The position numbers were made by a program, and so were the translations under genes. From positions 930,001-994,000 of the forward strand of contig NZ_FZLO01000001.1 of assembly GCF_900197595.1 (NCBI RefSeq): a stretch of 64,000 bases of DNA. Direction: 5' to 3'. The notes beneath the pieces are model-generated. The model made no database searches, was not told the DNA's origin, and saw only the letters and a program-made list of their open reading frames with translations. Below are positions 45,776 through 54,638 of this stretch, piece after piece (within the stretch, counting starts at the first letter, position 1; every line of letters starts with the position of its first letter). The DNA is from Scatolibacter rhodanostii. GTDB taxonomy: Bacteria > Bacillota > Clostridia > Oscillospirales > Acutalibacteraceae.

Positions 45776-45852
45776 TTAGAGAATATAAGCTGTATCTATT
45801 TATCATAGCATATTTTTTCAAATTCGGCTAGAGATAAATGACGAATTAATTG

Positions 45853-45881
45853 AAAAAAAGGGAGCTAAATGCTCCCCTTTT
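45853..45881 (-). terminator. Terminator after greA
   Basis: Minus strand A6, stem GGGAGC...GCTCCC, T7, starting directly at the greA stop codon. Confidence 0.9.
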
Positions 45882-46367
45882 TTATCGAGAAATACTAATC
45901 ACAATATATTCTGAAAGTCCACCAGGTGTTTCAACCTTGATATGCTCTCCGATTGTGGTATTAATCAGCGCTTTGCCGACTGCAGATTCATCTGAAATTT
46001 TTCCTTTTCGAGGGTTTGCTTCATTAGAGCCCACTATCTTAAACTCACGCATTGATTTTTCTCCTGTGGGAGAAATAATTTCGATTTCGACCTTTGAACC
46101 AATATGAACTTTTTCATCAGTCAATTCGCTTTCATCAATCACTACGGTGCTTTTTAGCATAATCTCTAAGTCAGCAATTCTGGCTTCTACAATGGCTTGA
46201 TCATTCTTGGCCTCATCATATTCGCTGTTCTCAGATAAATCACCAAAAGAAAGTGCCACTTTGATTTTTTCAGCGACTTCTTTTCTTTTCACGGTCTTTA
46301 GATACTCTAATTCTTCTTCTAACGCCTGAAGACCTTCTTCAGTAACAAAATATTGTTTTTCTGCCAT
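45882..46367 (-). CDS. greA: Transcription elongation factor GreA
   Basis: 161 residues from ATG at 46367 (AAAAGGATGG 8 nt upstream; an upstream in-frame start at 46409 is unlikely). The N-terminal coiled coil carries GDLSENSEYDEAKNDQ, with the acidic tip that stimulates cleavage of backtracked RNA in RNA polymerase. The C-terminal FKBP-like domain ends with VETPGGLSEYIV. Full length. Confidence 0.96.
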   Translation of the reverse strand: MAEKQYFVTEEGLQALEEELEYLKTVKRKEVAEKIKVALSFGDLSENSEYDEAKNDQAIVEARIADLEIMLKSTVVIDESELTDEKVHIGSKVEIEIISPTGEKSMREFKIVGSNEANPRKGKISDESAVGKALINTTIGEHIKVETPGGLSEYIVISISR

Positions 46368-46562
46368 TAAAATTCCCATCCTTTTCAAAGTGACAATCCT
46401 CCGAATCATCCTTTGGATTGCCTCATAATTTAAGTAAACACCTACCGCATTTCACTTTTCAAGTAGTTTCTCTGAGCATTATTTCTCAGAAGAAAACATT
46501 TTATGCAGCAGGTATTTAATCTTATGCATTTAAACTATTTTAAGACCTAAATTACAAAATTT

Positions 46563-47480
46563 TTAAGAAGCAACAGAATTTTCGCCTTGCTTTCTCAGAT
46601 ATTTACCAATTGAAATGCCACCGCCTAAAAGGCCAAATAGCATACCTATCAGAATATAAGCAACATAAATCAATTCTCTATAAGGGTCAAGGTTCAACAC
46701 GGTAATAAAAGAAGCTATCGTGCCTATAATTGATGAAATTTGATGATAAGCGAGTACTAAAAGAGTCGCTGCCAAAGCACCCGATAGAATGCCGATCATA
46801 ACACCTTCTACGATAAAGGGAATTCGTACAAACCCATTTGTCGCCCCTACTGATTTCATGATACTGATTTCCATTCTGCGCGAAAACATAGTGACTTTAA
46901 TGGTATTTGAAATAATGAACAGTGATACAACACCCAATATTAAGACAATTCCTATACTGGCATATCGAATCAACCTCTCCAAACGACTCAGCTTTTGTGC
47001 TGTTTCTCGATAGGAATCACTCACCTTGTAAACGCCATCCAACGACTTAATCTGTTCAATCGTCTCATCATAGCGGCTAATATCTTTCAAGGTCACCACA
47101 TAAGCATCTGGTAGAAAGTTGTCTGTCCCTTCAAGACCTTGTAAAAGTTTACCCTCATCATCCAGCATTCCTTTAACGGATTCTAAGCCATCTTCTTTGG
47201 GAAGAAATTCATAAGAATCAATATTATCAATGTTTTTAAATTCTTCAGCAAACTTAATAGTTGAAAGCCTTGACATCGAGGTATTGAGCGAAACCATCAC
47301 GCTATTATCGCTTTCAGCCGAATACATGATAGCTGATATATTAAGCGACAAAACTGCTGCAATACCGGTTAGAAGCAAACAAGAAATCAAAACACCAATA
47401 GAGGCAATACTCATCGTTCTATTTTTCCAAAGGCCCTTAATGCCTTCTTTAAATAAATATCCCAAACTATGCAATTTCAT
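46563..47480 (-). CDS. ftsX: Cell-division protein FtsX
   Basis: 305 residues: short cytosolic N-terminus (GIKGLWKNRTMSIASIG), TM1 about 25-47, extracellular loop about 50-175, and three further TM helices with the FtsX/MacB core (MFSRRMEISIMKSVGATNGFVRIPF). With FtsE it regulates peptidoglycan hydrolases during division. It overlaps ftsE by 4 bp. Confidence 0.95.
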   Translation of the reverse strand: MKLHSLGYLFKEGIKGLWKNRTMSIASIGVLISCLLLTGIAAVLSLNISAIMYSAESDNSVMVSLNTSMSRLSTIKFAEEFKNIDNIDSYEFLPKEDGLESVKGMLDDEGKLLQGLEGTDNFLPDAYVVTLKDISRYDETIEQIKSLDGVYKVSDSYRETAQKLSRLERLIRYASIGIVLILGVVSLFIISNTIKVTMFSRRMEISIMKSVGATNGFVRIPFIVEGVMIGILSGALAATLLVLAYHQISSIIGTIASFITVLNLDPYRELIYVAYILIGMLFGLLGGGISIGKYLRKQGENSVAS

Positions 47481-48484
47481 TCGTCACTCACCTCACTTGG
47501 CACTTGTCCTAGGAAAGGATTCTCATCCAAACGCTGATCAGCATGACTTAGTGGAATATCTCCCCCATTTTCAGGCTCTACATCATAATCTTCGTATTCC
47601 TCATGAGCCGGCTCTGCAAACCCATAATCTTCGGCATCGTCATATTGGTTGCCATATTCCAGCGGTTCAGCATATTTAGTCTGACCGTCCTCATAGGCAA
47701 GTGTATATTCCCCGTCATCAGAAAAATCTTCTGTGAAATCCTCTTGAGTTTCTTGCTGAGGCGGAATTTCTGCAGGCTGTGGCGGCAATTCTCTCACTGG
47801 TTCAGGCGGCGGTGCTTGCATTTCAGCTGTGTCGGCTACCACTTCACCGCTATGAATCTGAATAATACGTTTATGGAAATGTTTGACCAATGAATGCTCA
47901 TGCGTAACCATCAATATTGTCGTGCCTCGACGATTAATCTCATTAAGCAAATCCACGATTTCAAAAGACAATGCGGGGTCAATATTACCGGTCGGTTCAT
48001 CAGCAACAATCATGGCCGGGTTATTCACCAAGGCACGAGCTAGGCCAACACGCTGTTGTTCACCGCCTGAAAGCTCTGACGGAAAATGTTTTGCTTTATG
48101 CTGTAAACCAACTAAGCCTAAAATGTAAGGTACACGCTTTTTAACGGCTCGTTCTGTTGTGCCCACAGCACGCATTGCAAAGGCAACGTTGTCATAAACC
48201 GTCATATGGTCAATTAAGCGGAAGTCTTGAAAAACAATGCCCATTTTACGGCGAACATAGGGAATTTTACGTTTTTTAATTTTGGAAACATCCTGGTCAT
48301 CTAGAATAATCTGACCTGAGCTAGGGCGCTCTTCGCACATAATCAACTTCAAAAATGTACTTTTACCCGCGCCGGATGAACCAACGATAAATACGAATTC
48401 GCCCTTTTCAATCTTAAGATTTACTTCATGCAGGGCTTCTGTTCCATTATTATAGACTTTCGACACATTACGAAATTCAATCAA
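47477..48484 (-). CDS. ftsE: FtsE ATPase with a long disordered acidic C-terminal extension
   Basis: 335 residues. The first 225 are a normal FtsE: Walker A GSSGAGKST, signature LSGGEQQRVGLARAL, Walker B MIVADEPTGNID, H-loop VTHEHSLV. The remaining 110 are Pro/Glu/Asp/Tyr-rich low complexity (PPPEPVRELPPQPAEIPP and acidic YED/DYG stretches). Most FtsE proteins stop at about 228 residues. The frame is open and runs into ftsX with ATGA overlap, so the extension is real and not a frame error. It may bind a cytosolic divisome partner. Confidence 0.94.
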   Translation of the reverse strand: MIEFRNVSKVYNNGTEALHEVNLKIEKGEFVFIVGSSGAGKSTFLKLIMCEERPSSGQIILDDQDVSKIKKRKIPYVRRKMGIVFQDFRLIDHMTVYDNVAFAMRAVGTTERAVKKRVPYILGLVGLQHKAKHFPSELSGGEQQRVGLARALVNNPAMIVADEPTGNIDPALSFEIVDLLNEINRRGTTILMVTHEHSLVKHFHKRIIQIHSGEVVADTAEMQAPPPEPVRELPPQPAEIPPQQETQEDFTEDFSDDGEYTLAYEDGQTKYAEPLEYGNQYDDAEDYGFAEPAHEEYEDYDVEPENGGDIPLSHADQRLDENPFLGQVPSEVSDE

Positions 48485-48634
48485 AATGTATCCCTCCTAA
48501 ATCAAATTGCAGCCGTTCCGTGAGCTGTTATCATAACAACATCACCCATCGACATTGTTCAAACTGCCAATGGGTGCTTATCTATTCATTCTGAAAAGTG
48601 TAAGGAACGGTGCGGAATTTAAATGGAAAGTTTA

Positions 48635-49720
48635 TCAAAATTTTGCCGGATTGTTGGAAAGATATTTTTTGACCATGAGTGCTACTTTGAAGATAATAGC
48701 ATCTTCAAATTCTCTTAAGTCAAGACCCGTGATTTTTTTGATTTTTTCCAGTCTGTACACCAACGTATTACGATGTACAAACAGTTTTCTTGATGTTTCA
48801 GAAACGTTCAGATTGTTCTCAAAGAAACGTTGTATGGTAAACAGTGTTTCATGGTCTAATGAATCAATTGGTCCGCGTTTAAAAACTTCTTTTAAGAACA
48901 TTTCACAAAGAGTTGTTGGCAGTTGATAAATCAATCTGGCAATACCTAAATTATTATAATTGCTGATTGATTTTTCTGTATCAAACACTTTGCCGACTTC
49001 TAAAGCAACCTGTGCTTCTTTAAAAGATCTTGCCAAGTCTTTGATATTATCAACAACGGTACCAATACCCACTGTGCAGTGTGTATAGAATTCACTCGAT
49101 AGCGTGTCTACAATAGAGCTAGCCAGTTTAGCGATATCTTTTTCATCAATATTGGACTTGATTTCTTTGACAAGTGCAATATCATTTTCATTGATATTCA
49201 CGATAAAATCTTTATTTTTGTCAGGGAAGAGATTTTGCAGAACATCATAAGCTGAAATATCGTTTTTGTTGGTAATCTTAATGAGCATACAAACTCTGGA
49301 AACATCCGAATCAAAATGAAGCTCATGGCTTTTAAGATAGATATCTCCCGGCAAAATATTATCTAAAATAACATTTTTAATGAAGTTACCTCTATCATAT
49401 TTTTCATCGTAATATTGTTTGATATTATCCAAAGATACTGCCAAGATTTTGGCATACTTTGCTGCATCTTCATCAGTACCTGCCACAAAAACGGCATATT
49501 CTGCTTTGGGTCTGCTGCCAAAAGCTTTAAACGTATAATCGCTTGCTGTGAAAAGTTCTGTTGAGCTGACATTCGCCAAACGGACAAATTCATTGACCTC
49601 TCCAATTTTACCCAATTCACTACAAGCAATAATCACAGAAGATTCATCAACAACACCAATCGTTCTTTCAATGGTATCTCTCATTTGATGAACAATTCCT
49701 TGAAACAGTCTATTAGACAT
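48635..49720 (-). CDS. PucR/CdaR-type helix-turn-helix regulator
   Basis: 361 residues. The C-terminal 60 form the PucR HTH (NNLNVSETSRKLFVHRNTLVYRLEKIKKITG). The middle resembles the GGDEF-like CdaR domain, and the N-terminal part could be a ligand-sensing fold of the sugar-diacid regulator family. No adjacent diacid or purine genes, so the target is unknown. ATG at 49720 behind GGGAGGAAAAAAG. Confidence 0.88.
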   Translation of the reverse strand: MSNRLFQGIVHQMRDTIERTIGVVDESSVIIACSELGKIGEVNEFVRLANVSSTELFTASDYTFKAFGSRPKAEYAVFVAGTDEDAAKYAKILAVSLDNIKQYYDEKYDRGNFIKNVILDNILPGDIYLKSHELHFDSDVSRVCMLIKITNKNDISAYDVLQNLFPDKNKDFIVNINENDIALVKEIKSNIDEKDIAKLASSIVDTLSSEFYTHCTVGIGTVVDNIKDLARSFKEAQVALEVGKVFDTEKSISNYNNLGIARLIYQLPTTLCEMFLKEVFKRGPIDSLDHETLFTIQRFFENNLNVSETSRKLFVHRNTLVYRLEKIKKITGLDLREFEDAIIFKVALMVKKYLSNNPAKF

Positions 49721-49844
49721 CTTTTTTCCTCCCGCATATTTAATCGTTGTGTCCCTTTTATCATGAACTATATCTTAAAAATTCCTGTTCACAAAATCAT
49801 ACAATAATAGACAGTACATATTTTACATAATTATGACCGAAAAT

Positions 49845-51443
49845 TCAACCTTTTTCCAAAATTTTTTCTGCGCAGCGAATTCCGTCAACCGCTGCCGATG
49901 TGATTCCTCCGGCATATCCTGCCCCTTCACCACAAGGATAAATTCCCTCGACGCTCAAAGACTGCATCATTTCATTTCGCAAAATGCGAACAGGTGAAGA
50001 ACTTCTGGTTTCTGGAGCGATCAGCAAAGCATCGCCGCTGTCAAACCCTTTCAGTCGCCTTGCCATATAAGGAATAGCAAGACGCATGGCTTCTGTCACA
50101 AAATTCGGCAAACAGCGACTGATATCAGCTTCTACTACACCCGGCTGATAAGTCGGTACTACCGCTGAATTTTTAAAACTACCTGCGGTTTTTCTTTTCA
50201 GAAAATCTCCCACACGCTGTGCCGGAGCGGAATAATCAGAACCTGCCAGCTGAAAAGCTTTTCGTTCAATTTCTCGTTGAAAAGCAATGCCGTCAAGAGG
50301 GGAATGACCGAAGTCATCCGGCGTAACGCCCACCAATAAGGCAGAGTTGCCGTTTGCGCCGTCGCGGGCAAATTCGCTCATACCGTTGGTCACCACCATG
50401 CCTTCTTCTGAGGCAGCGCCCGTCACATAGCCACCTGGACACATGCAAAATGTATACACACCCCTACCATCTCGCAAATGACACGAAAGCTTATAATCGG
50501 CTGCTCCCAAGTACGGTGAACCAGCAAATTCACCATACTGCGCACGATCAATTACGGCGGTTGGATGTTCAATTCTGGCACCGACCGAGAAAGACTTGGC
50601 CTGTAGGGCCATTTTCTTTTCGTCTAACAGAAAAAATGTATCTCTGGCGCTATGCCCAATCGCTAAAATCAAATCATCACACGGAATCGATTCTCTGTTC
50701 TTTCCCTGCTCTTCGACCATAACTTCAGCAAGCTTTCCGTTTGAAACAGAAAAATCAACCAGTTTTGTATTGAAACGAACTTCGCCGCCCAAACGAATAA
50801 TTTCTTTGCGAATGGTGCTGACAATAAGCGGAAGCTTGTCTGTTCCCAAATGAGGTTTTGCCTCATAAAGAATTTCAGCCGGTGCACCAGCTTTCACAAA
50901 CTCTTCAAGCACTTTTCTAATTCTCACATCTTTTGTGCCTGTTGTGAGTTTGCCATCAGAAAAAGTACCGGCACCGCCCTCACCAAACTGCACATTGCTC
51001 TCCGTTTGCAAAACCCGATTTTCCCAAAAATTCTGTACGGTTTTCTGTCTGTTTTCTACAGATTCGCCTCGCTCAATTACAATAGGATTTTGTCCTGCCT
51101 GCGCCAAAATTAAAGCGGCAAACATTCCGGCAGGGCCAAAACCAACAATAACCGGTCTTTGTGCAAGTGGTTTACTGGCTGGCAATTCGTACTGATAAGA
51201 TTCGGCTAATGTAACTTCATGACTGCGTCTGCGAGCCACCAATTCGTTTTCGTTGCCATCAATTTTAGCTTCAACAGACAGTGAAAAATGCACGTCTTCC
51301 CTATCTCTTGCATCAATCGACTTTTTTATCAGCTGCACTTCACGGACAGCCTTTTCATCTATCCTCAATTTGTTTGCACATGCCCTAAATAATGTTTGCT
51401 TGTCATATGTTAAAGGAACATGTAAATTACTAATTTTAATCAT
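49845..51443 (-). CDS. FAD-dependent dehydrogenase (COG2509 type)
   Basis: 532 residues. An N-terminal 90-residue alpha/beta domain precedes the dinucleotide fold VIVGFGPAGMFAALILAQAG (about 98-117). Other family marks: NVQFGEGGAGTFSDGKL, AIGHSARDTFFLL, and a final GEGAGYAGGITSAAVDG. This is an uncharacterised but widely conserved Firmicutes flavoprotein. It ends a pair with the next FAD protein (6-bp gap), likely one transcript. Confidence 0.9.
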   Translation of the reverse strand: MIKISNLHVPLTYDKQTLFRACANKLRIDEKAVREVQLIKKSIDARDREDVHFSLSVEAKIDGNENELVARRRSHEVTLAESYQYELPASKPLAQRPVIVGFGPAGMFAALILAQAGQNPIVIERGESVENRQKTVQNFWENRVLQTESNVQFGEGGAGTFSDGKLTTGTKDVRIRKVLEEFVKAGAPAEILYEAKPHLGTDKLPLIVSTIRKEIIRLGGEVRFNTKLVDFSVSNGKLAEVMVEEQGKNRESIPCDDLILAIGHSARDTFFLLDEKKMALQAKSFSVGARIEHPTAVIDRAQYGEFAGSPYLGAADYKLSCHLRDGRGVYTFCMCPGGYVTGAASEEGMVVTNGMSEFARDGANGNSALLVGVTPDDFGHSPLDGIAFQREIERKAFQLAGSDYSAPAQRVGDFLKRKTAGSFKNSAVVPTYQPGVVEADISRCLPNFVTEAMRLAIPYMARRLKGFDSGDALLIAPETRSSSPVRILRNEMMQSLSVEGIYPCGEGAGYAGGITSAAVDGIRCAEKILEKG

Positions 51444-51449
51444 AAAACC

Positions 51450-52727
51450 TCAAATTATTATAATATTTTTTGCTGCTGCTTTTCCCGCCAACAAGCCGCT
51501 GACCCACGCAAAGTGAAGGTTAAATCCTCCGCAGTCACCATGAACATCCAGAACCTCTCCTGTTAAATAGAACCCTTGCATTTTAGAAGATTGCATCGTA
51601 TGCGTTTGAATTTCACTGAGTGGTACGCCACCGGCTGTTACCTGTGCTTTTTCCCAATCGCCTAGACCAGAAACAGAAAAGCGCCATGCTTTCAAGGTCT
51701 TTACAATAAGCTCTATTTCAGCATTTGTCAAACTAGAGAACGGTCGACTGCGATTAAACTTCAAAGATTTTAGCAATTCTTCTCCAATTTTCATGTTAAT
51801 TACGCCATTTAAAAGGTCTCCTACGTCTCGGTTAGGATAGCTTTGACAGCTTTGTTTTAAATAATTTTTCAGCGTATGCTCTTCTATATTCTCTGCCAAA
51901 TCTAGCACAATAGTCAAATTTTTATATTTTTTACCTTTCACTAGGCCAAAGCGCATAAAATCTGCCACTAAAACAGAAATATTAAAAATGCAAATGCCTG
52001 ACAGTGCTTTTTCTGCAAAAATAACTTCTCCGCTTTCATAATATAATGGTATACCATCGCCTTCTAATACCGCATTGGCTTTGCACCGCATCCCCTTAAT
52101 AGAAGAAATCACCTTTTCTTTACACAAAACAGGTGTGAGAACCGGCGCCAGTTTTGTTACTGTATGCCCCATCTGTTTTGCCAGCGCATAGCCGTTCATG
52201 CCGCATGAATGTTTAGGCGAGGCTTGTCCGCCACTGGCTAAAATGCATATGTCTGCTAAAATCTCATGGCCGTTTTCACTTTTCAGCAAGAAACCGTCTG
52301 CCATATGGAGCATAGAAAAAACATTGTATTCGTATAAAAATTTGACTCCTTTTTCTTCACAAGCTGAACGCAGAGCTTTTAAAACCGCTGCCGCTTGCAA
52401 ATTATGAGGATATACTCTGCCGGCTTCATCTTGCCGGCAGAGTATTCCCATTTTTTCAAACTCTTCCATAACTTCTTCGGCAGACAACCTTAAGGCGATT
52501 TCGTCCGCTTTGCTATCACCATGATAATTAATAGCGGAAATTTGTGTATTAGTCAGGTTACATCGTCCGTTTCCTGTAGCCAAAAGCTTTTTACCCGCAC
52601 GAACATTTCCTTCTAAAACTGTTACCGAAACAACTTCTCCTTGTTTTTGCATTGTATCTGCCGCTTTATAGGCAGCCATAAGTCCACTGGCGCCCGCACC
52701 AATAATAGCAATATGTGTTTGATTCAT
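51450..52727 (-). CDS. BaiN/HI0933-family NAD(P)/FAD oxidoreductase
   Basis: 425 residues: FAD motif IAIIGAGASGLMAAYKAAD at the N-terminus, GKKLLATGNGRCNLTN (family signature), ILASGGQASPKHSC, and the C-terminal GGVPLSEIQTHTMQSSKMQG with a closing GEVLDVHGDCGGFNLHFAW. Members include BaiN, which reduces bile-acid double bonds, but most have unknown substrates. First of a two-gene flavoprotein unit. Confidence 0.92.
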   Translation of the reverse strand: MNQTHIAIIGAGASGLMAAYKAADTMQKQGEVVSVTVLEGNVRAGKKLLATGNGRCNLTNTQISAINYHGDSKADEIALRLSAEEVMEEFEKMGILCRQDEAGRVYPHNLQAAAVLKALRSACEEKGVKFLYEYNVFSMLHMADGFLLKSENGHEILADICILASGGQASPKHSCGMNGYALAKQMGHTVTKLAPVLTPVLCKEKVISSIKGMRCKANAVLEGDGIPLYYESGEVIFAEKALSGICIFNISVLVADFMRFGLVKGKKYKNLTIVLDLAENIEEHTLKNYLKQSCQSYPNRDVGDLLNGVINMKIGEELLKSLKFNRSRPFSSLTNAEIELIVKTLKAWRFSVSGLGDWEKAQVTAGGVPLSEIQTHTMQSSKMQGFYLTGEVLDVHGDCGGFNLHFAWVSGLLAGKAAAKNIIII

Positions 52728-52808
52728 TTTCGCATCCTGCTTTTTAATAAAGTATCTTTATTATACACTACAAAACAGCAATATGTCGCAACGATTTGTA
52801 AACTTTTA

Positions 52809-53681
52809 TCATTCGGCTGATTCAAACAAAGAATACGGATTATTTTCTGGTAGTTCTCCTGCTTGTGACGTGCCCAACAAGTGGTTTTCCAAGTCCCCAA
52901 AACGATAACCGGCTTCTTCCCACTTTGTCAAAAGTTCATCTAAAATTGCCCCGTTTGTACTGGAAGTGCTATGTAGCAATACCACGGCCCCATTGTGAAT
53001 TCTCGGTAACAGTTTTGAAAAAGCTTCTTCTTTAGACGGCTGTTTGTCTTGATACCAATCGACATAAGCCAGACTCCAAAAAACAGTCTTATACCCCAAT
53101 TGCTGTGCCATCTCAAGATTGCTTTGGCAATATTTTCCTTGTGGTGGACGGTAAAGCTTAGGCATATCCTGACCCGTGATTTCTTTATATAAGACTTCGT
53201 TCTTGCTTAACTCATTCACAAAGTTTTCTTTGGAAGAAATTGCGGACATATCGGGGTGACTATAGGTATGATTGGCCACTGTATGACCATCTGCTACCAT
53301 TTGACGCACTAAATCGGGCTCTGTTTCAAAGAAGTTGCCTACCAGAAAGAACGTTGCCTTTACTCCATGCTTTTTGAGAGCTTCTAAGATTTTAGGCATA
53401 TTCCCATTCTCAAACCCGGCATCAAATGTAAGATAAATGATTTTTTCTTCTGTTGCCTGATAAAAAAGTGAATCGTACCCTGCCAGATATTCTGCTGTGG
53501 CATTGCCTATCGGCGGCTGACCCTCCTGCTGAAAACTAAGCCCCCAATTTGTGATTTCTGCCGAAGCCATGACAATTTCGCTTTTTTGAATTCCTGTCGT
53601 AATAATGAGAGCCGAAACCGCCACAATCATGACGGCAGAGCAGATAATTCCGCTATATTTTTTCCAAATTTTTCTCACCAT
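52809..53681 (-). CDS. PdaA-like polysaccharide deacetylase
   Basis: 290 residues: TM/signal anchor at about 10-30, then a NodB-type deacetylase domain. Metal and catalytic motifs: TFDAGFENG (motif 1), TVANHTYSHPDMS (motif 2, HxxxH), RPPQGKY (motif 3), FWSLAYVDW (motif 4), VVLLHSTS (motif 5). TFDAGYENG-type motif 1 is characteristic of PdaA, which removes acetyl from muramic acid so that muramic delta-lactam forms in spore cortex. A role in sporulation or wall remodelling is inferred. Confidence 0.9.
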   Translation of the reverse strand: MVRKIWKKYSGIICSAVMIVAVSALIITTGIQKSEIVMASAEITNWGLSFQQEGQPPIGNATAEYLAGYDSLFYQATEEKIIYLTFDAGFENGNMPKILEALKKHGVKATFFLVGNFFETEPDLVRQMVADGHTVANHTYSHPDMSAISSKENFVNELSKNEVLYKEITGQDMPKLYRPPQGKYCQSNLEMAQQLGYKTVFWSLAYVDWYQDKQPSKEEAFSKLLPRIHNGAVVLLHSTSSTNGAILDELLTKWEEAGYRFGDLENHLLGTSQAGELPENNPYSLFESAE

Positions 53682-53930
53682 CTCACCTCATCCTTTACAT
53701 TACTGCAATAAATTATATGCTATTCTCTCTGCCACTATCACTTTTCCATTGATTTTATGAGCAAGACAGGATAAACTATAGTCATAAAGTATGATTTACC
53801 AATTGCTTGTTGCACAATTTTTCTGTTATCAATGGATGTAAGCAATTTGTAAGAATTCATTTGGGCAATCGTAAGATACAACCAGTAAAATAAATGATTA
53901 AGAATACTATGGCGGAGGTATGAATACAGC

Positions 53931-54638
53931 ATGACAAACGCAAACGAAAAAAACATTCTTGTTGTGGATGATGACCATGAAATCGTGAGAGCCATCGCGC
54001 TCAACCTTGAAGCAGAAGGCTACAATGTTTTTCGAGCTTATGACGGACTCGAAGCATTAGACATTGCCATGACAAAAGACGTTCACCTCATCATTATTGA
54101 TGTTATGATGCCAAAAATGGATGGTTTATCTGCCATTATGCGCATTCGTGAAAAGAAAAACCTGCCTATCATTGTCTTATCTGCTAAAAGTGAGAACAGC
54201 GATAAGGTTATTGGTCTGTCTGTCGGCGCTGATGATTATATTACAAAACCTTTTAACCCTATGGAGTTAACCGCAAGGGTTAAATCTCACCTAAGACGCT
54301 ATACCCGTTTGGGCGATATTAATGCCAGCAGTGAAAATATCATTCTCAACGGACGCCTTTCTTTTAACACAGACGAACACGTTCTCTATGCGGATGGCGA
54401 ACCTGTTAAATTGACCGCTACAGAAACCAAGATTGTTGAGCTGTTGATGCGCAATCCAGGTAGAATTTTCCCAGCAGAAGAAATTTATAGCAAAATTTGG
54501 AATGAATCTGCTTATTCAACGGAAAACACGGTCATGGTGCATATCCGCAGAATCCGTGAAAAAATTGAAATTAATCCGGGAGAACCGGAATATCTAAAGG
54601 TGGTATGGGGTATTGGCTACAAAATTGAAAAACACTAA
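53931..54638 (+). CDS. OmpR-family response regulator (second two-component system)
   Basis: 235 residues: receiver with DDD at 13-15, phospho-Asp D57 (IIIDVMMPKMDG) and Lys in DYITKPF. The winged helix ends VVWGIGYKIEK. Transcribed with the kinase that overlaps its 3' end by 26 bp. RBS GGCGGAGG. This VanR-like type often controls cell-wall responses, consistent only weakly with the pdaA neighbour across the divergent gap. Confidence 0.94.
   Translation: MTNANEKNILVVDDDHEIVRAIALNLEAEGYNVFRAYDGLEALDIAMTKDVHLIIIDVMMPKMDGLSAIMRIREKKNLPIIVLSAKSENSDKVIGLSVGADDYITKPFNPMELTARVKSHLRRYTRLGDINASSENIILNGRLSFNTDEHVLYADGEPVKLTATETKIVELLMRNPGRIFPAEEIYSKIWNESAYSTENTVMVHIRRIREKIEINPGEPEYLKVVWGIGYKIEKH

Noticed and set aside
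48543-48576. CACCCAT...ATGGGTG hairpin between ftsE and the PucR gene
   Set aside because: Only 7 bp of stem with a 19-nt loop and no T-run on either strand, so not called as a terminator.
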